Assembly (NCBI GenBank): GCA_015232855.1
Contig: JADFYW010000018.1
Span: 1-49,305 of the forward strand
Direction: 5' to 3'
From: Fibrobacteria bacterium
GTDB lineage: Bacteria; Fibrobacterota; Fibrobacteria; UBA11236; JADFYW01
DNA: 49,305 bases
The translations under genes were made by a program, and so were the position numbers. This document shows, piece after piece, positions 18,010 to 27,978 of the stretch (positions are counted from its first letter, which is position 1; each line of letters opens with the position of its first letter). The notes beneath the pieces are model-generated. The model did no database searches and was not told where the DNA came from. It worked only from the letters and a program-made list of their open reading frames with translations.

Positions 18010-20802
18010 TTACTCTAAAACAACCTTCCTCAAACTCACCATTCCATTATTATACAACCTGGCAAAATATAAACCGCTCTTTCCTTGTAATCCGCTTAAA
18101 GACGTCCGTAAGTTAATTTTCTGTTCCGGGCCTGAATGTATCGTAAGCACCAATTTCCCCTGAAGATTCAATAGTTCCAGCTTCTCTGCCTTTAACCAGC
18201 TATTCAATGTAATCGGCTTCCGCAAAACTCCGGTTGAATGTTGGACACTAATCACCAACACTTTTGAAAAAGAAGCCCCTTCATCATCTGAAGCAGTTAC
18301 TTTTATGGTGTAGTCCCGGGCCGTATCATACCCAGATGCCGAATTAGCTTTAAGCTGATTACCAGTAATGGTAAATAAAACCCCATCAGCACTATCCGCA
18401 AGAGTAAATGTAAAGACAGAATCAGCCTCATCAGGGTCTACTGCAGATAATATCCCGATAACATTTCCAACAGGAGTATTGCTTTGTACAACCGATTCCG
18501 AAAGTGAAATATCAGTTGGAGCCTGATTCGCCAACCCAAAAGTGGTATCTTCTTTATAGGTATAGAGACCAAGAATAGACACTGAACCACCGGTAGCTTT
18601 CAAAGTAACATTGTGTGTAGTATAGGGAAGATCACGAATACCCCTACGATTTTCCATGTAATAACTTCCACCAGAAACTCCGGAAAAAGGCACTGCGGTA
18701 GAAACACTTAACTTACTTTCCCCATCAACAGTCACTTCCAGAGTTCCTGCTCCGGCGTTATCCACATAAGCCACAGACAGGTCCGTTGCTTTAACATCTA
18801 TAGTAACACTTCCATTTTGAGGGATAACAAACATTTTTGTACCATAGGGTGCCCCCCAATAGGAAGTGAAAGTTTGTGTTGCAGCCGCTCCCTGCCACTT
18901 ACTGGATTCAGCAGGAAAATACTCTCTATCAGGAGCAACCTTTAAGTCTATTGCTGCAATATCCGGAGATGAACCTGTTACCTCAATAATATGCCTGTCA
19001 CCCAGGGAAAGCATTCCATGCATGAATGAAGCATTTCTTCCATAGGCCGAATTCATAGACCAACCCGTTCCTGCTCCTGCATTAAACTCAAATTTTTTCC
19101 CATCTATGTATATGGTTGAAGGATTAGAAGCCTTCACAAAAGATACAAAAGCACAGTCTTCCAGGACGACCTTGGTTTTTGCAACAATTCGGGCATGGCC
19201 CCTGTTGATACGGAGCATATCGCCCTCCCAACCATAGGCATAAGGGTCATAACGTTTTGATGGAAGATATTTTTGGGGAATATCAGACTTAGGTTCAGCA
19301 GGCAATTCAAAAGCCTGATTAAGCAACTGGCCCCACATGTAATTTACGGCTGCCTGGGGATGCAGACCATCCGGTGCCAGAGAATATTTATTACAGGTCT
19401 TTTCCAGGTCAACCTTTAGCTGAGCTGCGTCAATAAAGGGAATATCATAATACTCAAACATAGCCCTGACATCGGGGTAAAAGGAGTTTGTTTCTCCTTT
19501 ATCTATCATATACATACAACTGACAAATTCCACATCCGGGTAATGTCGCTGAAACCAGCGCACCGCCCCTTCAAAAGAGGCCGACACATGGCCCCAGTCA
19601 ATCATCTCATTATGACCATGACCAAAAACAACCAAATCCGGTGCGGGTGTACCTGCGGCAAAAAGAGAAGGATAAAGCTGTGCCCAGGTATAGCCCGACT
19701 CATGACCATTGGATTCGGGACTGGGTAAAACATTCTCTCCGGTAAAGGTTGCATATTCCTCAAAACCCGAATGAGTTTCACCTATACTGGCACCATCAAG
19801 TGCCATAATATTCAGCATCATATCTTTTATATCATAATCGTATTTTCGTAAAAGGTCTCTGCGGGTACGGCCCGTATACACATAATAATGTTGCCACCAT
19901 CCGATGTATCCTTTCCATAACGGATAAACACTACTTACCGTAACTGACGAGCTTGCAAATGGAAATTTAAAAGAACCCGACGCAGGATTTTCGTCATAAA
20001 TAAACAAGGGCGGATTAGCACTACCACGGTCGATACTCGAACCCAGCGTCATAATATGGATAGGTTCTCCGGCCTTTAGTTTAGCCATAGTACGTGGAAT
20101 CCGGCGGTAGAAATCAGGCAAAGCTCTGGAATTTTCAGGAGCAACACCCGGTACAGCAGAGCCTTTAACCAAAACCGGTGAATGAATCCAAACACTCTGA
20201 TCAGATACGTTCTCAAATTCAACCAGAATACCCGCAGCATTTTTATAGGAAGCATAGGACTCTGTGGTATGAGAAAAACTTGCTGTCACGCTCAGATTTT
20301 CCACTTTAACAGAAAAAGTACCTGTGGAGGAAGCAGACTGTGCGGTTTTATCCGGTACGCGGATGAGTTCTCCCCGGGCATGTTTTGAAAAGGTCCTGGT
20401 ATCGGTGCTTCCCCAACTGCTGGGCTTCCAGGTACCATCAGCACTCTCTATAAGCATAAGCGCCAAATGTGCGGTAAGGGATGAGGCTTTTGACTGATAC
20501 CCTTCTACTTTTAAGCTGACCGCGTCCCCGTTCCCCAGTCCCAGTTGGCCCAGATTGGCAAATTGCCAGAATTTTTTTCCCGCTTTTATTTCAACCACAT
20601 TACCCGTTGCAGTAATTTGACTTGGTATGGAAGAACCAGAGTTAACCTCTATATCACCTCTCCAATTAAAGTCCCAATAAGCGACATTTTGACTGGTCAG
20701 GGCTTTAGTGGATGAAAAATACTGAAATTCCGGGTTGCGAAGGAGGTTGTCCTGGCCCGGAAGAAAAGACACAACCAAGAGAGCTATAATTAAAATTTTC
20801 AT
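18010..20802 (-). CDS. Secreted SGNH hydrolase with cadherin-like and sorting domains
   Basis: ATG 20802 follows CAGGA and opens a signal peptide (MKILIIALLVVSFLPGQ). The first 220 residues form a beta-sandwich of carbohydrate-binding type (LLRNPEFQYFS, FANLGQLGLGNGDAVSLKVE). The SGNH catalytic region follows, with block I MTLGSSIDRG (Ser256), block III FGHGHNEM and the Asp-His pair in DGLHPQA. A cadherin-like domain starts at NQAPTDISLSESVV and ends at VLVISVQH. The sorting domain ends with GLYFARLYNNGMVSLRKVVL. An esterase acting on decorated polysaccharide is likely; the exact ester is unknown. The length of 930 aa reflects its modular build. Confidence 0.82.
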   Translation of the reverse strand: MKILIIALLVVSFLPGQDNLLRNPEFQYFSSTKALTSQNVAYWDFNWRGDIEVNSGSSIPSQITATGNVVEIKAGKKFWQFANLGQLGLGNGDAVSLKVEGYQSKASSLTAHLALMLIESADGTWKPSSWGSTDTRTFSKHARGELIRVPDKTAQSASSTGTFSVKVENLSVTASFSHTTESYASYKNAAGILVEFENVSDQSVWIHSPVLVKGSAVPGVAPENSRALPDFYRRIPRTMAKLKAGEPIHIMTLGSSIDRGSANPPLFIYDENPASGSFKFPFASSSVTVSSVYPLWKGYIGWWQHYYVYTGRTRRDLLRKYDYDIKDMMLNIMALDGASIGETHSGFEEYATFTGENVLPSPESNGHESGYTWAQLYPSLFAAGTPAPDLVVFGHGHNEMIDWGHVSASFEGAVRWFQRHYPDVEFVSCMYMIDKGETNSFYPDVRAMFEYYDIPFIDAAQLKVDLEKTCNKYSLAPDGLHPQAAVNYMWGQLLNQAFELPAEPKSDIPQKYLPSKRYDPYAYGWEGDMLRINRGHARIVAKTKVVLEDCAFVSFVKASNPSTIYIDGKKFEFNAGAGTGWSMNSAYGRNASFMHGMLSLGDRHIIEVTGSSPDIAAIDLKVAPDREYFPAESSKWQGAAATQTFTSYWGAPYGTKMFVIPQNGSVTIDVKATDLSVAYVDNAGAGTLEVTVDGESKLSVSTAVPFSGVSGGSYYMENRRGIRDLPYTTHNVTLKATGGSVSILGLYTYKEDTTFGLANQAPTDISLSESVVQSNTPVGNVIGILSAVDPDEADSVFTFTLADSADGVLFTITGNQLKANSASGYDTARDYTIKVTASDDEGASFSKVLVISVQHSTGVLRKPITLNSWLKAEKLELLNLQGKLVLTIHSGPEQKINLRTSLSGLQGKSGLYFARLYNNGMVSLRKVVLE

Positions 20803-21307
20803 ATGTAACATCCTGAAATTATTTACCTGATAACATTTCAATCTACGATATCCTATACCCCGAAAAGCAGGTGTTATGTTTTGTCATTCCAAATTTAAAA
20901 AAATCGATTTAAACAAACCCTTTAACCAATTCGACTATATTATATAAGATAATGTCCTATTAGTTTTTTTGCACAGCAAAAGTCAAAAAATACTCCTATA
21001 AAAACACTACTTCCACTTGTAAATTATTGTCAATGAGATTGAACCTGGTTCTTACTGTTTTTTGATTAATTTGGCCAATTTTGAACAAAAATTTTCCTTG
21101 CAGCTTTAAAGCATGTACATTTTTACCACTCTAAAGCTACTTGAAAAAATGATTCTAATAGTGGTTTTATACCATTAAGGCATGAAAAAAGCTTTAATCG
21201 GCTTTTTTATCGTATTTCACAAATTCAATGTCTTTTAACATTCCTCTTTTCCTTTGAATTTACATATTTTTAATTCCAACAATAGATTGCCCTTGAGGAT
21301 TAACAAA
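20803..21307. other. Divergent intergenic region with a terminator-like hairpin
   Basis: This AT-rich region lies between divergent genes and must hold promoters in both directions. AAAAAAGC (21185-21192) and GCTTTTTT (21201-21208) form an 8-bp stem with a U-tract, about 100 bases before the start of the gene at 21308. It could be a leader terminator. No gene was seen. Confidence 0.45.
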
Positions 21308-22759
21308 ATGTCTAATCAAAAACGAAAAACGTTCATTCGACTCTTCCTCATTTTTCTGTTTTTAATTTCCGGCATAGCTGAAGTTGTTTTTGATGCTTTG
21401 TTTGGTGATGGAGATGGAGAAGTCTTGACTTTCGGTATATCATTTTTTCTTCCCTATCTTCAAACTTTTCTTTTATTGTTCATCCTTGCAAGTTTCATTT
21501 TCAAACGAACAGATACACTTAAAGAAATGATTTTCAAGTGTATTCTAACCGGGACCATTTCCATTTTTTGTTTTACCAGTCTGGAAATATTATCAAGAAT
21601 ATTACTACCAAAACCCGTATTCATGCGAGCAGGTGCAAAATGGTCACCAAAAGACAGCTTATATGGTTGGCATGATCTCCCCAATCACCAGATCCCCTTT
21701 ATTGATCCGGACTACAAAGACACTTGTGAATGGACTACGAATAGTGAAGGGTGGAAAGACGTAGAACATACACTCCAAAAGCCTGATAGTGTTAAAAGAA
21801 TTCTCTGTATAGGTGATTCATACACTAAAGCTCATGTATGCAACAAAGATAACTATTCTCGTCATGTTGAAAATCTCTTAAAAGCGCAAGGTTATAATGT
21901 GGAAACCATAAGCATGGGCATGGGATGTTGGGGGACAGACCAGTCATTGGAAGCGCTCATGCTCGAAGGAATACATTATAAACCGGATATAGTCATTTAC
22001 CAGTTTTGTTTAAACGATTTGTTCGATATATACTTTGAACCAGGAAAAGAGAAACTGACCGGTAGACCAAAACCCTTTTACTACAACCTCGAAAACAATA
22101 CATTACATCGCATAGACAGAAGACAGTATAGAAAGGAGAGGTTACAGGCCATTGCAGACTCTGTAAAAGCTAGGCAAACCTTTGGCGATGTTGTAGTTGG
22201 CTTGGTCACTAAAAGCTTTTTTCTCCACCACATAAAATTTCTAAAACAAAAATATTCATTATCGTCTTATCTTTCTCCTAATCAGGTACGGATCGTAAAA
22301 GATCAGGGGCCAATAGGAAAGAGTCTCTGGCACTATAACTCTGCGGTTGATAGTGTATGGAATGTTACCAATAAAAAGATTAACTACCAATGGAGACTTC
22401 TTGAACAACTCATGATAAGAATGGATTCTGTAGCAAAGGCCCATAACGCTAAATTTATTGTATTTTCCGTATCCGGTGAAAAAGGCATAAGGCAATGGCA
22501 TATTGACCATAATCAAATATATACCAAAAACGATAAAGACTATGCAGACTACGATGGTGTTACTTATGAGTTTGACTATCGGAAACCCTATAAATTTCTT
22601 GCTCAACTTTGCGATAAGAACGATTTCCCTTTAATAGATAATAAGCGTATTTATAATCGTTACAAAAATGATTTCCATACTAATGCTTTGGGGAACTTGC
22701 ATATGGCCGAAGATATCGTTGATTACCTGGTAACACACAATTTTTTAGAGCCACACTAA
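21308..22759 (+). CDS. Membrane-anchored SGNH/GDSL-like protein
   Basis: The start at 21308 is set by GAGG nine bases upstream. Three hydrophobic segments (about residues 10-30, 42-65 and 75-98) anchor a large domain. SGNH features are CIGDSYT (Ser171), the block II-like SMGMGCWGTDQ, FCLNDLFD (Asn of block III) and NDFHTNALG near the C-terminus (Asp-His pair). The layout recalls membrane-tethered acyltransferase/esterase partners in exopolysaccharide O-acetylation, such as AlgX/AlgJ-like proteins. No MBOAT partner is next to it, so this is only an analogy. It carries no C-terminal sorting domain, unlike its neighbours, and is probably cell-envelope resident. Confidence 0.75.
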   Translation: MSNQKRKTFIRLFLIFLFLISGIAEVVFDALFGDGDGEVLTFGISFFLPYLQTFLLLFILASFIFKRTDTLKEMIFKCILTGTISIFCFTSLEILSRILLPKPVFMRAGAKWSPKDSLYGWHDLPNHQIPFIDPDYKDTCEWTTNSEGWKDVEHTLQKPDSVKRILCIGDSYTKAHVCNKDNYSRHVENLLKAQGYNVETISMGMGCWGTDQSLEALMLEGIHYKPDIVIYQFCLNDLFDIYFEPGKEKLTGRPKPFYYNLENNTLHRIDRRQYRKERLQAIADSVKARQTFGDVVVGLVTKSFFLHHIKFLKQKYSLSSYLSPNQVRIVKDQGPIGKSLWHYNSAVDSVWNVTNKKINYQWRLLEQLMIRMDSVAKAHNAKFIVFSVSGEKGIRQWHIDHNQIYTKNDKDYADYDGVTYEFDYRKPYKFLAQLCDKNDFPLIDNKRIYNRYKNDFHTNALGNLHMAEDIVDYLVTHNFLEPH

Positions 22760-22762
22760 CAG

Positions 22763-22789
22763 AAGAGTAGGTTTACCCCACTCTTTAGA
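22763..22789 (+). terminator. Possible weak terminator after the SGNH gene
   Basis: AAGAGT and ACTCTT form a 6-bp stem with inner GG/CC pairs just after the stop at 22759, followed only by TTTAG. The T-tract is short. Confidence 0.3.
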
Positions 22790-23195
22790 TATGCTGAAAG
22801 ATGCTTTTTTTGCCTCTAAAGCACAAAAACACAGCTGAAAACGCCTATTTTTGAAATATTCAGGTATGTCTCTTTGTCCGACCTGCTTTGAATACCTCCA
22901 TTTTTGGCTGAATCCACTTTTAACTAATATCTCCAACGACAAAATTCTAACAAACACCACTTTAATTAAGTATGTGTCCTCCGGGTAAAACCGCCAATAG
23001 CGACCGCTAAAATCAGAAAATATTTTTGTTTTTTCGAGAAGCAGAAAAGTGTTATCAAAATCCACTATATAAATCTGGCTAAATAAGCATATAACCCATT
23101 ATTTTATCAATTTTAAAGGTTAATATACATCTAAGTGTTATCAAAAACGTGTTGCATAATATTTACTTCTGCTTATCTTAAATACAGGATTTTGA
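22790..23195. other. Intergenic region before the TIGR02147 operon
   Basis: A minus-strand open frame (22745-23065) overlaps the previous gene's end, has no ribosome site and matches nothing I know, so it is not called. The AT-rich part just upstream of 23196 should hold the operon promoter. Confidence 0.4.
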
Positions 23196-24023
23196 ATGAT
23201 GCCAGACCTGTTAAACTACCTCGATTATCGGAAATACCTGTCTGATTATTTCTTTGAACAAAAGAAATTACATTCCTATTTTTCCTACCGGTATCTTGGT
23301 GATAAGGTACACATACCTGCTGGTAATCTTGTAAAAATCCTTCAGTACGAGCGCCATCTCTCAGCTAAGGCTGCAGATCGTTTTATAAACTACCTCAAGC
23401 TGGACCAAAAACGAAAACGCTATTTTGGTTTATTGCTCGCTTTTAACAAAGCCAAAAAAGACGCTGATATCAAAAAGCATTTTGAAACCCTTATTGGCAT
23501 GCAGGAATTAAAAACAGTACAATTAAAAGGAGCCCAATATAAGTTTTACCAAAAATGGTACCACACCGCAATTGCAGGGTTACTGTATTTTTTTGATTTC
23601 AAAGGAAACTATACACTGCTCGCCTCACAACTTTCCCCTCCCATAAGCGAACATCAGGCACGAGAAAGCCTGAGCCTTCTCTGTAATCTGGGGATTGTTA
23701 CCAAAGACAAAAACGGGAGGTACCGGCCTGAGAACGAGATTATTACAACGGGTGAAAAATGGCATGACATCGCCATTCAACAGTTCCAGGAATCGGTTTT
23801 CCTTCTTGCCCACGAGTCACTTGGAAGACACCCAAAAGAGAGTCGTGATATGTCTACACTTACCGTAACAGTCTCTGATGCTGCTTTAGAAGAAATCAGG
23901 GAACTGGGCCGGGAATATCGAAAAAATGTGCTTGAAGTGGTAAAAGCCTGTGACAATCCCGATCGGGTCATGCAAGTCAATCTTCAACTGTTTCCTCTGA
24001 CTCAAACAGGAGGGGCGATATGA
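23196..24023 (+). CDS. TIGR02147 family protein (Fibrobacterota-type putative regulator)
   Basis: The N-terminus LLNYLDYRKYLSDYF, the segment SYFSYRYLGDKVHIPAGNLV and the spacing that follows are characteristic of TIGR02147, a family expanded in Fibrobacter. The first 80 residues look like a helix-turn-helix (VHIPAGNLVKILQYERHLS). A second winged-helix-like part follows (ISEHQARESLSLLCNLGIVT). A DNA-binding role is inferred from this; the family has no established function that I know. AGGA lies just upstream of ATG 23196. The stop overlaps the start of the next gene by 4 bases (ATGA), so the two are translationally coupled. Confidence 0.88.
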   Translation: MMPDLLNYLDYRKYLSDYFFEQKKLHSYFSYRYLGDKVHIPAGNLVKILQYERHLSAKAADRFINYLKLDQKRKRYFGLLLAFNKAKKDADIKKHFETLIGMQELKTVQLKGAQYKFYQKWYHTAIAGLLYFFDFKGNYTLLASQLSPPISEHQARESLSLLCNLGIVTKDKNGRYRPENEIITTGEKWHDIAIQQFQESVFLLAHESLGRHPKESRDMSTLTVTVSDAALEEIRELGREYRKNVLEVVKACDNPDRVMQVNLQLFPLTQTGGAI

Positions 24024-25804
24024 GGAAATTAATATACATCATAACCAATTTTATCTTCCTGCTTTTTGTACTCAACGGATGTGGTACCACAGACAACCAG
24101 GCCGGTTGGGGCTCTGAAACAACCAACGGTATTTCCGGAACAATTTATGACAGCACAGGCAATGGAGTACCTTCAGTCCAGGTAACCCTGTTTACAAAGC
24201 ATTACCGTCCTCCACTTGATAGTGCCCTGCGCCAGGTCAGTGGTTACCAGACTGTTCAAACCGACAGTAATGGATATTTTCTTTTTACGGAACTCAACCC
24301 GGATATCTATAACATCGAGGCTCGCAACGAACATAACAGCACGATTGCACTGCTTCAAAACCTTGAAATGAGCGACACAACACTCCTCAAAAATATAACG
24401 GTAACGCTCCATTTTCCTGGGACGCTTACGTTATCTTTAACTGAGCAAGCACCTGCAGCAGGCACTATTCTCTATTTACCCGGAACAAATACCAGGACGG
24501 TAATCAGCGATAAAGATATCCAATCTGGTCAAACAATACTATCAGGTATTCCTGCGGGCACCTTTACCGAACTCCACTACTTTCACCCGTCTTCTGACCT
24601 GGATACGGCTCTTCCACTTACCGCTGTAACAATTAATTCAGGTAAAAACACCCTGCTTGGCCCTTATCGAGAATGGCAACAACAATATACCATAACCATG
24701 AACACAACTTCTTCTGGTGCAAACATCAAGGAGGATGTTCTTGCCTATCCTTTATTACTTCGTCTAAACGATTCCACAACCGGCCCTGATTTTTTTTCCC
24801 ACGCCAGGCCGGACGGCTCTGACCTGCGTTTTACCAAAGATGATACCTTTACCCAAATTCCGTACGACATCGTTTCCTGGGATGTAGAACGTAAACAGGC
24901 AGAAGTTTGGGTGCTTATTGATACCATTTACGGGAACAACGACAATCAGTATTTTTATATGTATACAGATCATAGCAGCCCTCCCGCATCTTCAACTCTG
25001 CCTGTTGTTTTTAATGCCGAACATGGTTATGCCGGCGTCTGGCACTTTGAAGAGACAAGTGCGGTACCCGCTGAGAGTGCTTTCCCCGATGAATTTGCTT
25101 TTAGAGATGCAAGTACTGCCGGGAACCTCGCCCATGCACTCAATATGAGCAAAGATACTGTCGTCCCCGGCGTTATTGGGAATTCCGCCTGGTTTAACGG
25201 AATTAATGAATATCTCTTTACCAGACAAAAATATGACAACCCACAGGTTTTTGCTATTTCACTCTGGTTCAAAGCAGACTCAGCAGGCGGAAAGTTGATA
25301 GGGTTTGAAAATGACTCACTTATCTATGAATATTATAATCATGATAGGATGATATACATGGATGATAGCGGCTTTATCCGTTTTGCGGTTTTTTCGCCTG
25401 TACCCGTTTTCCTAAGTGCGGAAGACTCTCTCCTCCTTGGTTACCAGGATTCCACAGGCCAGTATCAGGGCGTCAGACGGGTAATCACTACTTCACAATC
25501 CTATTTCGATGGTAACTGGCACCAGGTATGTGCCGCACTTTCCCCCATCCATGGTCAAACACTATTTTTAGACGGCATACTGGTTGCATCCAATCCGGAC
25601 GTCACCCGGGCAGAAACCTACGACGGGTTCTGGAAAATTGGAGGAGGCCGTCTGGCAGGGCAGTGGATCCCTGAATTATCGCGTCATTTTTTTGCAGGAC
25701 AATTGGATGAAATACAAATTCGATACCAGAATGTGTCAGCGGCATGGGTAAAGTTAAACTTTGAAAACCAAAGACCGGAATCAGGTTTATATTACATCAA
25801 ATGA
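24020..25804 (+). CDS. Lipoprotein with carboxypeptidase-regulatory-like, DUF2341 and LamG-like domains
   Basis: The lipobox LNGC puts the lipidated Cys at residue 21. A carboxypeptidase-regulatory-like beta domain follows (GISGTIYDSTGNGVPSVQVT to about 130), then a beta region. A DUF2341-like domain is recognised by AYPLLLRLNDSTTGPDFF, DLRFTK and IPYDIVSWDVERKQAEVWV. The last 250 residues form a concanavalin/LamG-like sandwich (GVWHFEET; FAISLWFKAD; WHQVCAALS; FAGQLDEIQIRY). It is probably a surface glycan-binding or structural lipoprotein. It overlaps the TIGR02147 gene by 4 bases. Pairing of TIGR02147 genes with surface lipoprotein genes suggests local regulation or a sensor pair, but this is inference. 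Confidence 0.82.
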   Translation: MRKLIYIITNFIFLLFVLNGCGTTDNQAGWGSETTNGISGTIYDSTGNGVPSVQVTLFTKHYRPPLDSALRQVSGYQTVQTDSNGYFLFTELNPDIYNIEARNEHNSTIALLQNLEMSDTTLLKNITVTLHFPGTLTLSLTEQAPAAGTILYLPGTNTRTVISDKDIQSGQTILSGIPAGTFTELHYFHPSSDLDTALPLTAVTINSGKNTLLGPYREWQQQYTITMNTTSSGANIKEDVLAYPLLLRLNDSTTGPDFFSHARPDGSDLRFTKDDTFTQIPYDIVSWDVERKQAEVWVLIDTIYGNNDNQYFYMYTDHSSPPASSTLPVVFNAEHGYAGVWHFEETSAVPAESAFPDEFAFRDASTAGNLAHALNMSKDTVVPGVIGNSAWFNGINEYLFTRQKYDNPQVFAISLWFKADSAGGKLIGFENDSLIYEYYNHDRMIYMDDSGFIRFAVFSPVPVFLSAEDSLLLGYQDSTGQYQGVRRVITTSQSYFDGNWHQVCAALSPIHGQTLFLDGILVASNPDVTRAETYDGFWKIGGGRLAGQWIPELSRHFFAGQLDEIQIRYQNVSAAWVKLNFENQRPESGLYYIK

Positions 25805-25853
25805 TGAACAGAAGTATATTTTTTAAAATCAACACAGGGAGTACACCTTAGTC

Positions 25854-27971
25854 ATGAAAAAACCATTTATAACCGTACTTACATTATTTTTTCTTTTTAC
25901 AGGCCTGTCACACGGGCAGAAAATTGCTTTTGCAATGCACACGGTACACAAAGGCGTGTTAAAGATGAATGTTCAGCTTTTTGCTCAGGGTTCCAGCTAT
26001 GGCAAAACAGCCATTCTTGAAATTAACGACGGTGATTGGAAGGCTGTTGACACCGCTACAGTCATCACAGCAGGGTGGACTGCATTATTCCGGGTTGAGA
26101 ACTGGGACCAGACAAAAGACATGCCATACCGTATAAACTACTCAGGGGACAGCTGGTCGGGAGTGGTCCGCAAAGACCCGGTGGACAAAGACACCATTGT
26201 CGTTGCGGCCTTTACCGGTAACGCAACCGATAAGAGGGGTGGTGAGCTTACAAAACAGGATATTGTAGACAATATGACCCTCCACGGTGCCGACCTGCTC
26301 TTCTTTTCCGGTGATCAGGTGTACAATCACACCCAGCATTTTCAGAACTGGATACAGTTCGGCAAAGACTTTGGAGAACTGTTCAGAGACATACCTGTCG
26401 TCTGCCTGCCCGATGATCACGATGCCGGCCAGGGGAATCTCTTCGGAGAAGGGGGCATTAAAGCCAGTGGTATAAATGGATACAATAACGGCGGATATAT
26501 AAACAGTGCTGATTATGTTAAAGAAGTAGAACGGGCTCAAACAGCCCACTTACCAGACCCTTTTGATGCAACTCCTGTAGCCCAGGGGATTGGAGTTTAT
26601 TACACCGACCTTACGGTGGGAGGTGTTAATTTTGCAATTATCGAAGACCGTAAATTTAAAACAGGACCACAGGGAGTCGTGCCTGACGCTATGTGGCAGG
26701 CAAGTCAGCGGCCTGATCATATTAAGGTAAACACTCCGGGATATACCCCCGAAGTCGTTGATGTTCCCGAAGCTGTCCTTCTCGGCGAACGGCAGCTGAA
26801 CTTTCTTGAGGCCTGGGCTGCAGACTGGAAAAACGGTATTACGATGAAATCAGTACTTTCAGCAACTATCTTTGCAAACTGCGCTACCCATCACCACACC
26901 GACGGAGAATTAACGGCTGACCTTGATTCCAATGGATGGCCCCAGACCGGTCGTAACAAGGCCTTAAAACTTATTCGTAAAGCTTTTGCGGTGATGATTG
27001 CCGGTGACCAGCATCTTGCTACGATGGTACATCACGGTGTGGATGCTTACGGTGATGCCGGTTATTCGCTTTGTGTTCCTTCTATCGCAAATTATTATCC
27101 AAGGGCGTGGCTCCCCCGAAACGAAGGACAAAACAGGCAGCCCGGAATGCCTGACTATATTGGCACAGACATTCTGAATGTCGGTATGGTTAACCACCAC
27201 ATAACCGGAGACTTTGAAGATGGGTTCGGCAATAAAATGACCGTATGGGCAGTAGCCAATCCTCATGTAACAGGAAAAACGCCTTCAGAATTGCACGATT
27301 GGGTCCCCGGATATGGTATTGTTAAATTCAACAAACCCGACCGCACTATTACCCTTGAAAACTGGCCTCGTCAGGCAAACCCCCGTACAGATGCCCAATA
27401 CAAAGGATGGCCTTTGACTATCGCACAAACAGACAACTACGGCAGAAAGGCTGTTCAATATTTGCCCACACTCGATATTAAAGGTATGACTGACCCCGTT
27501 GTACAGATTATTAATGAGGCAACCAGCGAAAAAGTATACACACTGCGCATCAAAGGAACCAGTTTTCGTCCAAAGGTTTTTGCTGCCGGAACCTACACCA
27601 TTAAAGTAGGTGAACCGGGAACGGAAGACCTCGCGACGTTACCCGGAATACAATCCCTTGTGCCGGACTCAGCCAAAACACTTACCGTAACAGTGGGCGA
27701 AGTAAAGACTGCTCCACAGCCCAAAGCAAAGTCTGGTAATGCTGCCTTTCACTGGGATAATTCCCTGCAAAAACTGGCGGTTAAAATCACCGGGAACGAA
27801 TCTTTTTTAATTGATGTGGTTGAACCATCAGGCAGAGTTATCTATACCCGGATTATTTCTGGTGCAGGTAATTATTTTGTGTCTGTTCCCGAGCTTAAAT
27901 CAAAGGTATACCTTATCAAAGCCCGGTCAAAAAGCCAGCAGGTAACGAAAAAAATAATTGTGGTAAAGTAA
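25854..27971 (+). CDS. Secreted PhoD-like metallophosphatase with sorting domain
   Basis: A signal peptide (to GLSHGQ) is followed by an N-terminal beta domain. The metallophosphatase core has LLFFSGDQVYNHT, VVCLPDDHDAG (the DDHD signature of PhoD-like enzymes), NFAIIEDRKFK and MIAGDQHLATMVHHG. These are expected ligands for a metal-dependent phosphodiesterase or phosphomonoesterase. The last 70 residues form a sorting domain (LIDVVEPSGRVIY to VTKKIIVVK). It begins 49 bases after the lipoprotein gene on the same strand and is probably third in that operon. The last 75 bases are duplicated, diverged, at 31394-31468. The gene ends 7 bases before the convergent Fib_succ_major gene. Confidence 0.82.
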   Translation: MKKPFITVLTLFFLFTGLSHGQKIAFAMHTVHKGVLKMNVQLFAQGSSYGKTAILEINDGDWKAVDTATVITAGWTALFRVENWDQTKDMPYRINYSGDSWSGVVRKDPVDKDTIVVAAFTGNATDKRGGELTKQDIVDNMTLHGADLLFFSGDQVYNHTQHFQNWIQFGKDFGELFRDIPVVCLPDDHDAGQGNLFGEGGIKASGINGYNNGGYINSADYVKEVERAQTAHLPDPFDATPVAQGIGVYYTDLTVGGVNFAIIEDRKFKTGPQGVVPDAMWQASQRPDHIKVNTPGYTPEVVDVPEAVLLGERQLNFLEAWAADWKNGITMKSVLSATIFANCATHHHTDGELTADLDSNGWPQTGRNKALKLIRKAFAVMIAGDQHLATMVHHGVDAYGDAGYSLCVPSIANYYPRAWLPRNEGQNRQPGMPDYIGTDILNVGMVNHHITGDFEDGFGNKMTVWAVANPHVTGKTPSELHDWVPGYGIVKFNKPDRTITLENWPRQANPRTDAQYKGWPLTIAQTDNYGRKAVQYLPTLDIKGMTDPVVQIINEATSEKVYTLRIKGTSFRPKVFAAGTYTIKVGEPGTEDLATLPGIQSLVPDSAKTLTVTVGEVKTAPQPKAKSGNAAFHWDNSLQKLAVKITGNESFLIDVVEPSGRVIYTRIISGAGNYFVSVPELKSKVYLIKARSKSQQVTKKIIVVK

Positions 27972-27978
27972 AGATTTT

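Noticed and set aside
22745-23065. Minus-strand frame of 106 codons between the SGNH and TIGR02147 genes
   Set aside because: Overlaps the end of a real gene, has no ribosome site and no recognisable family.
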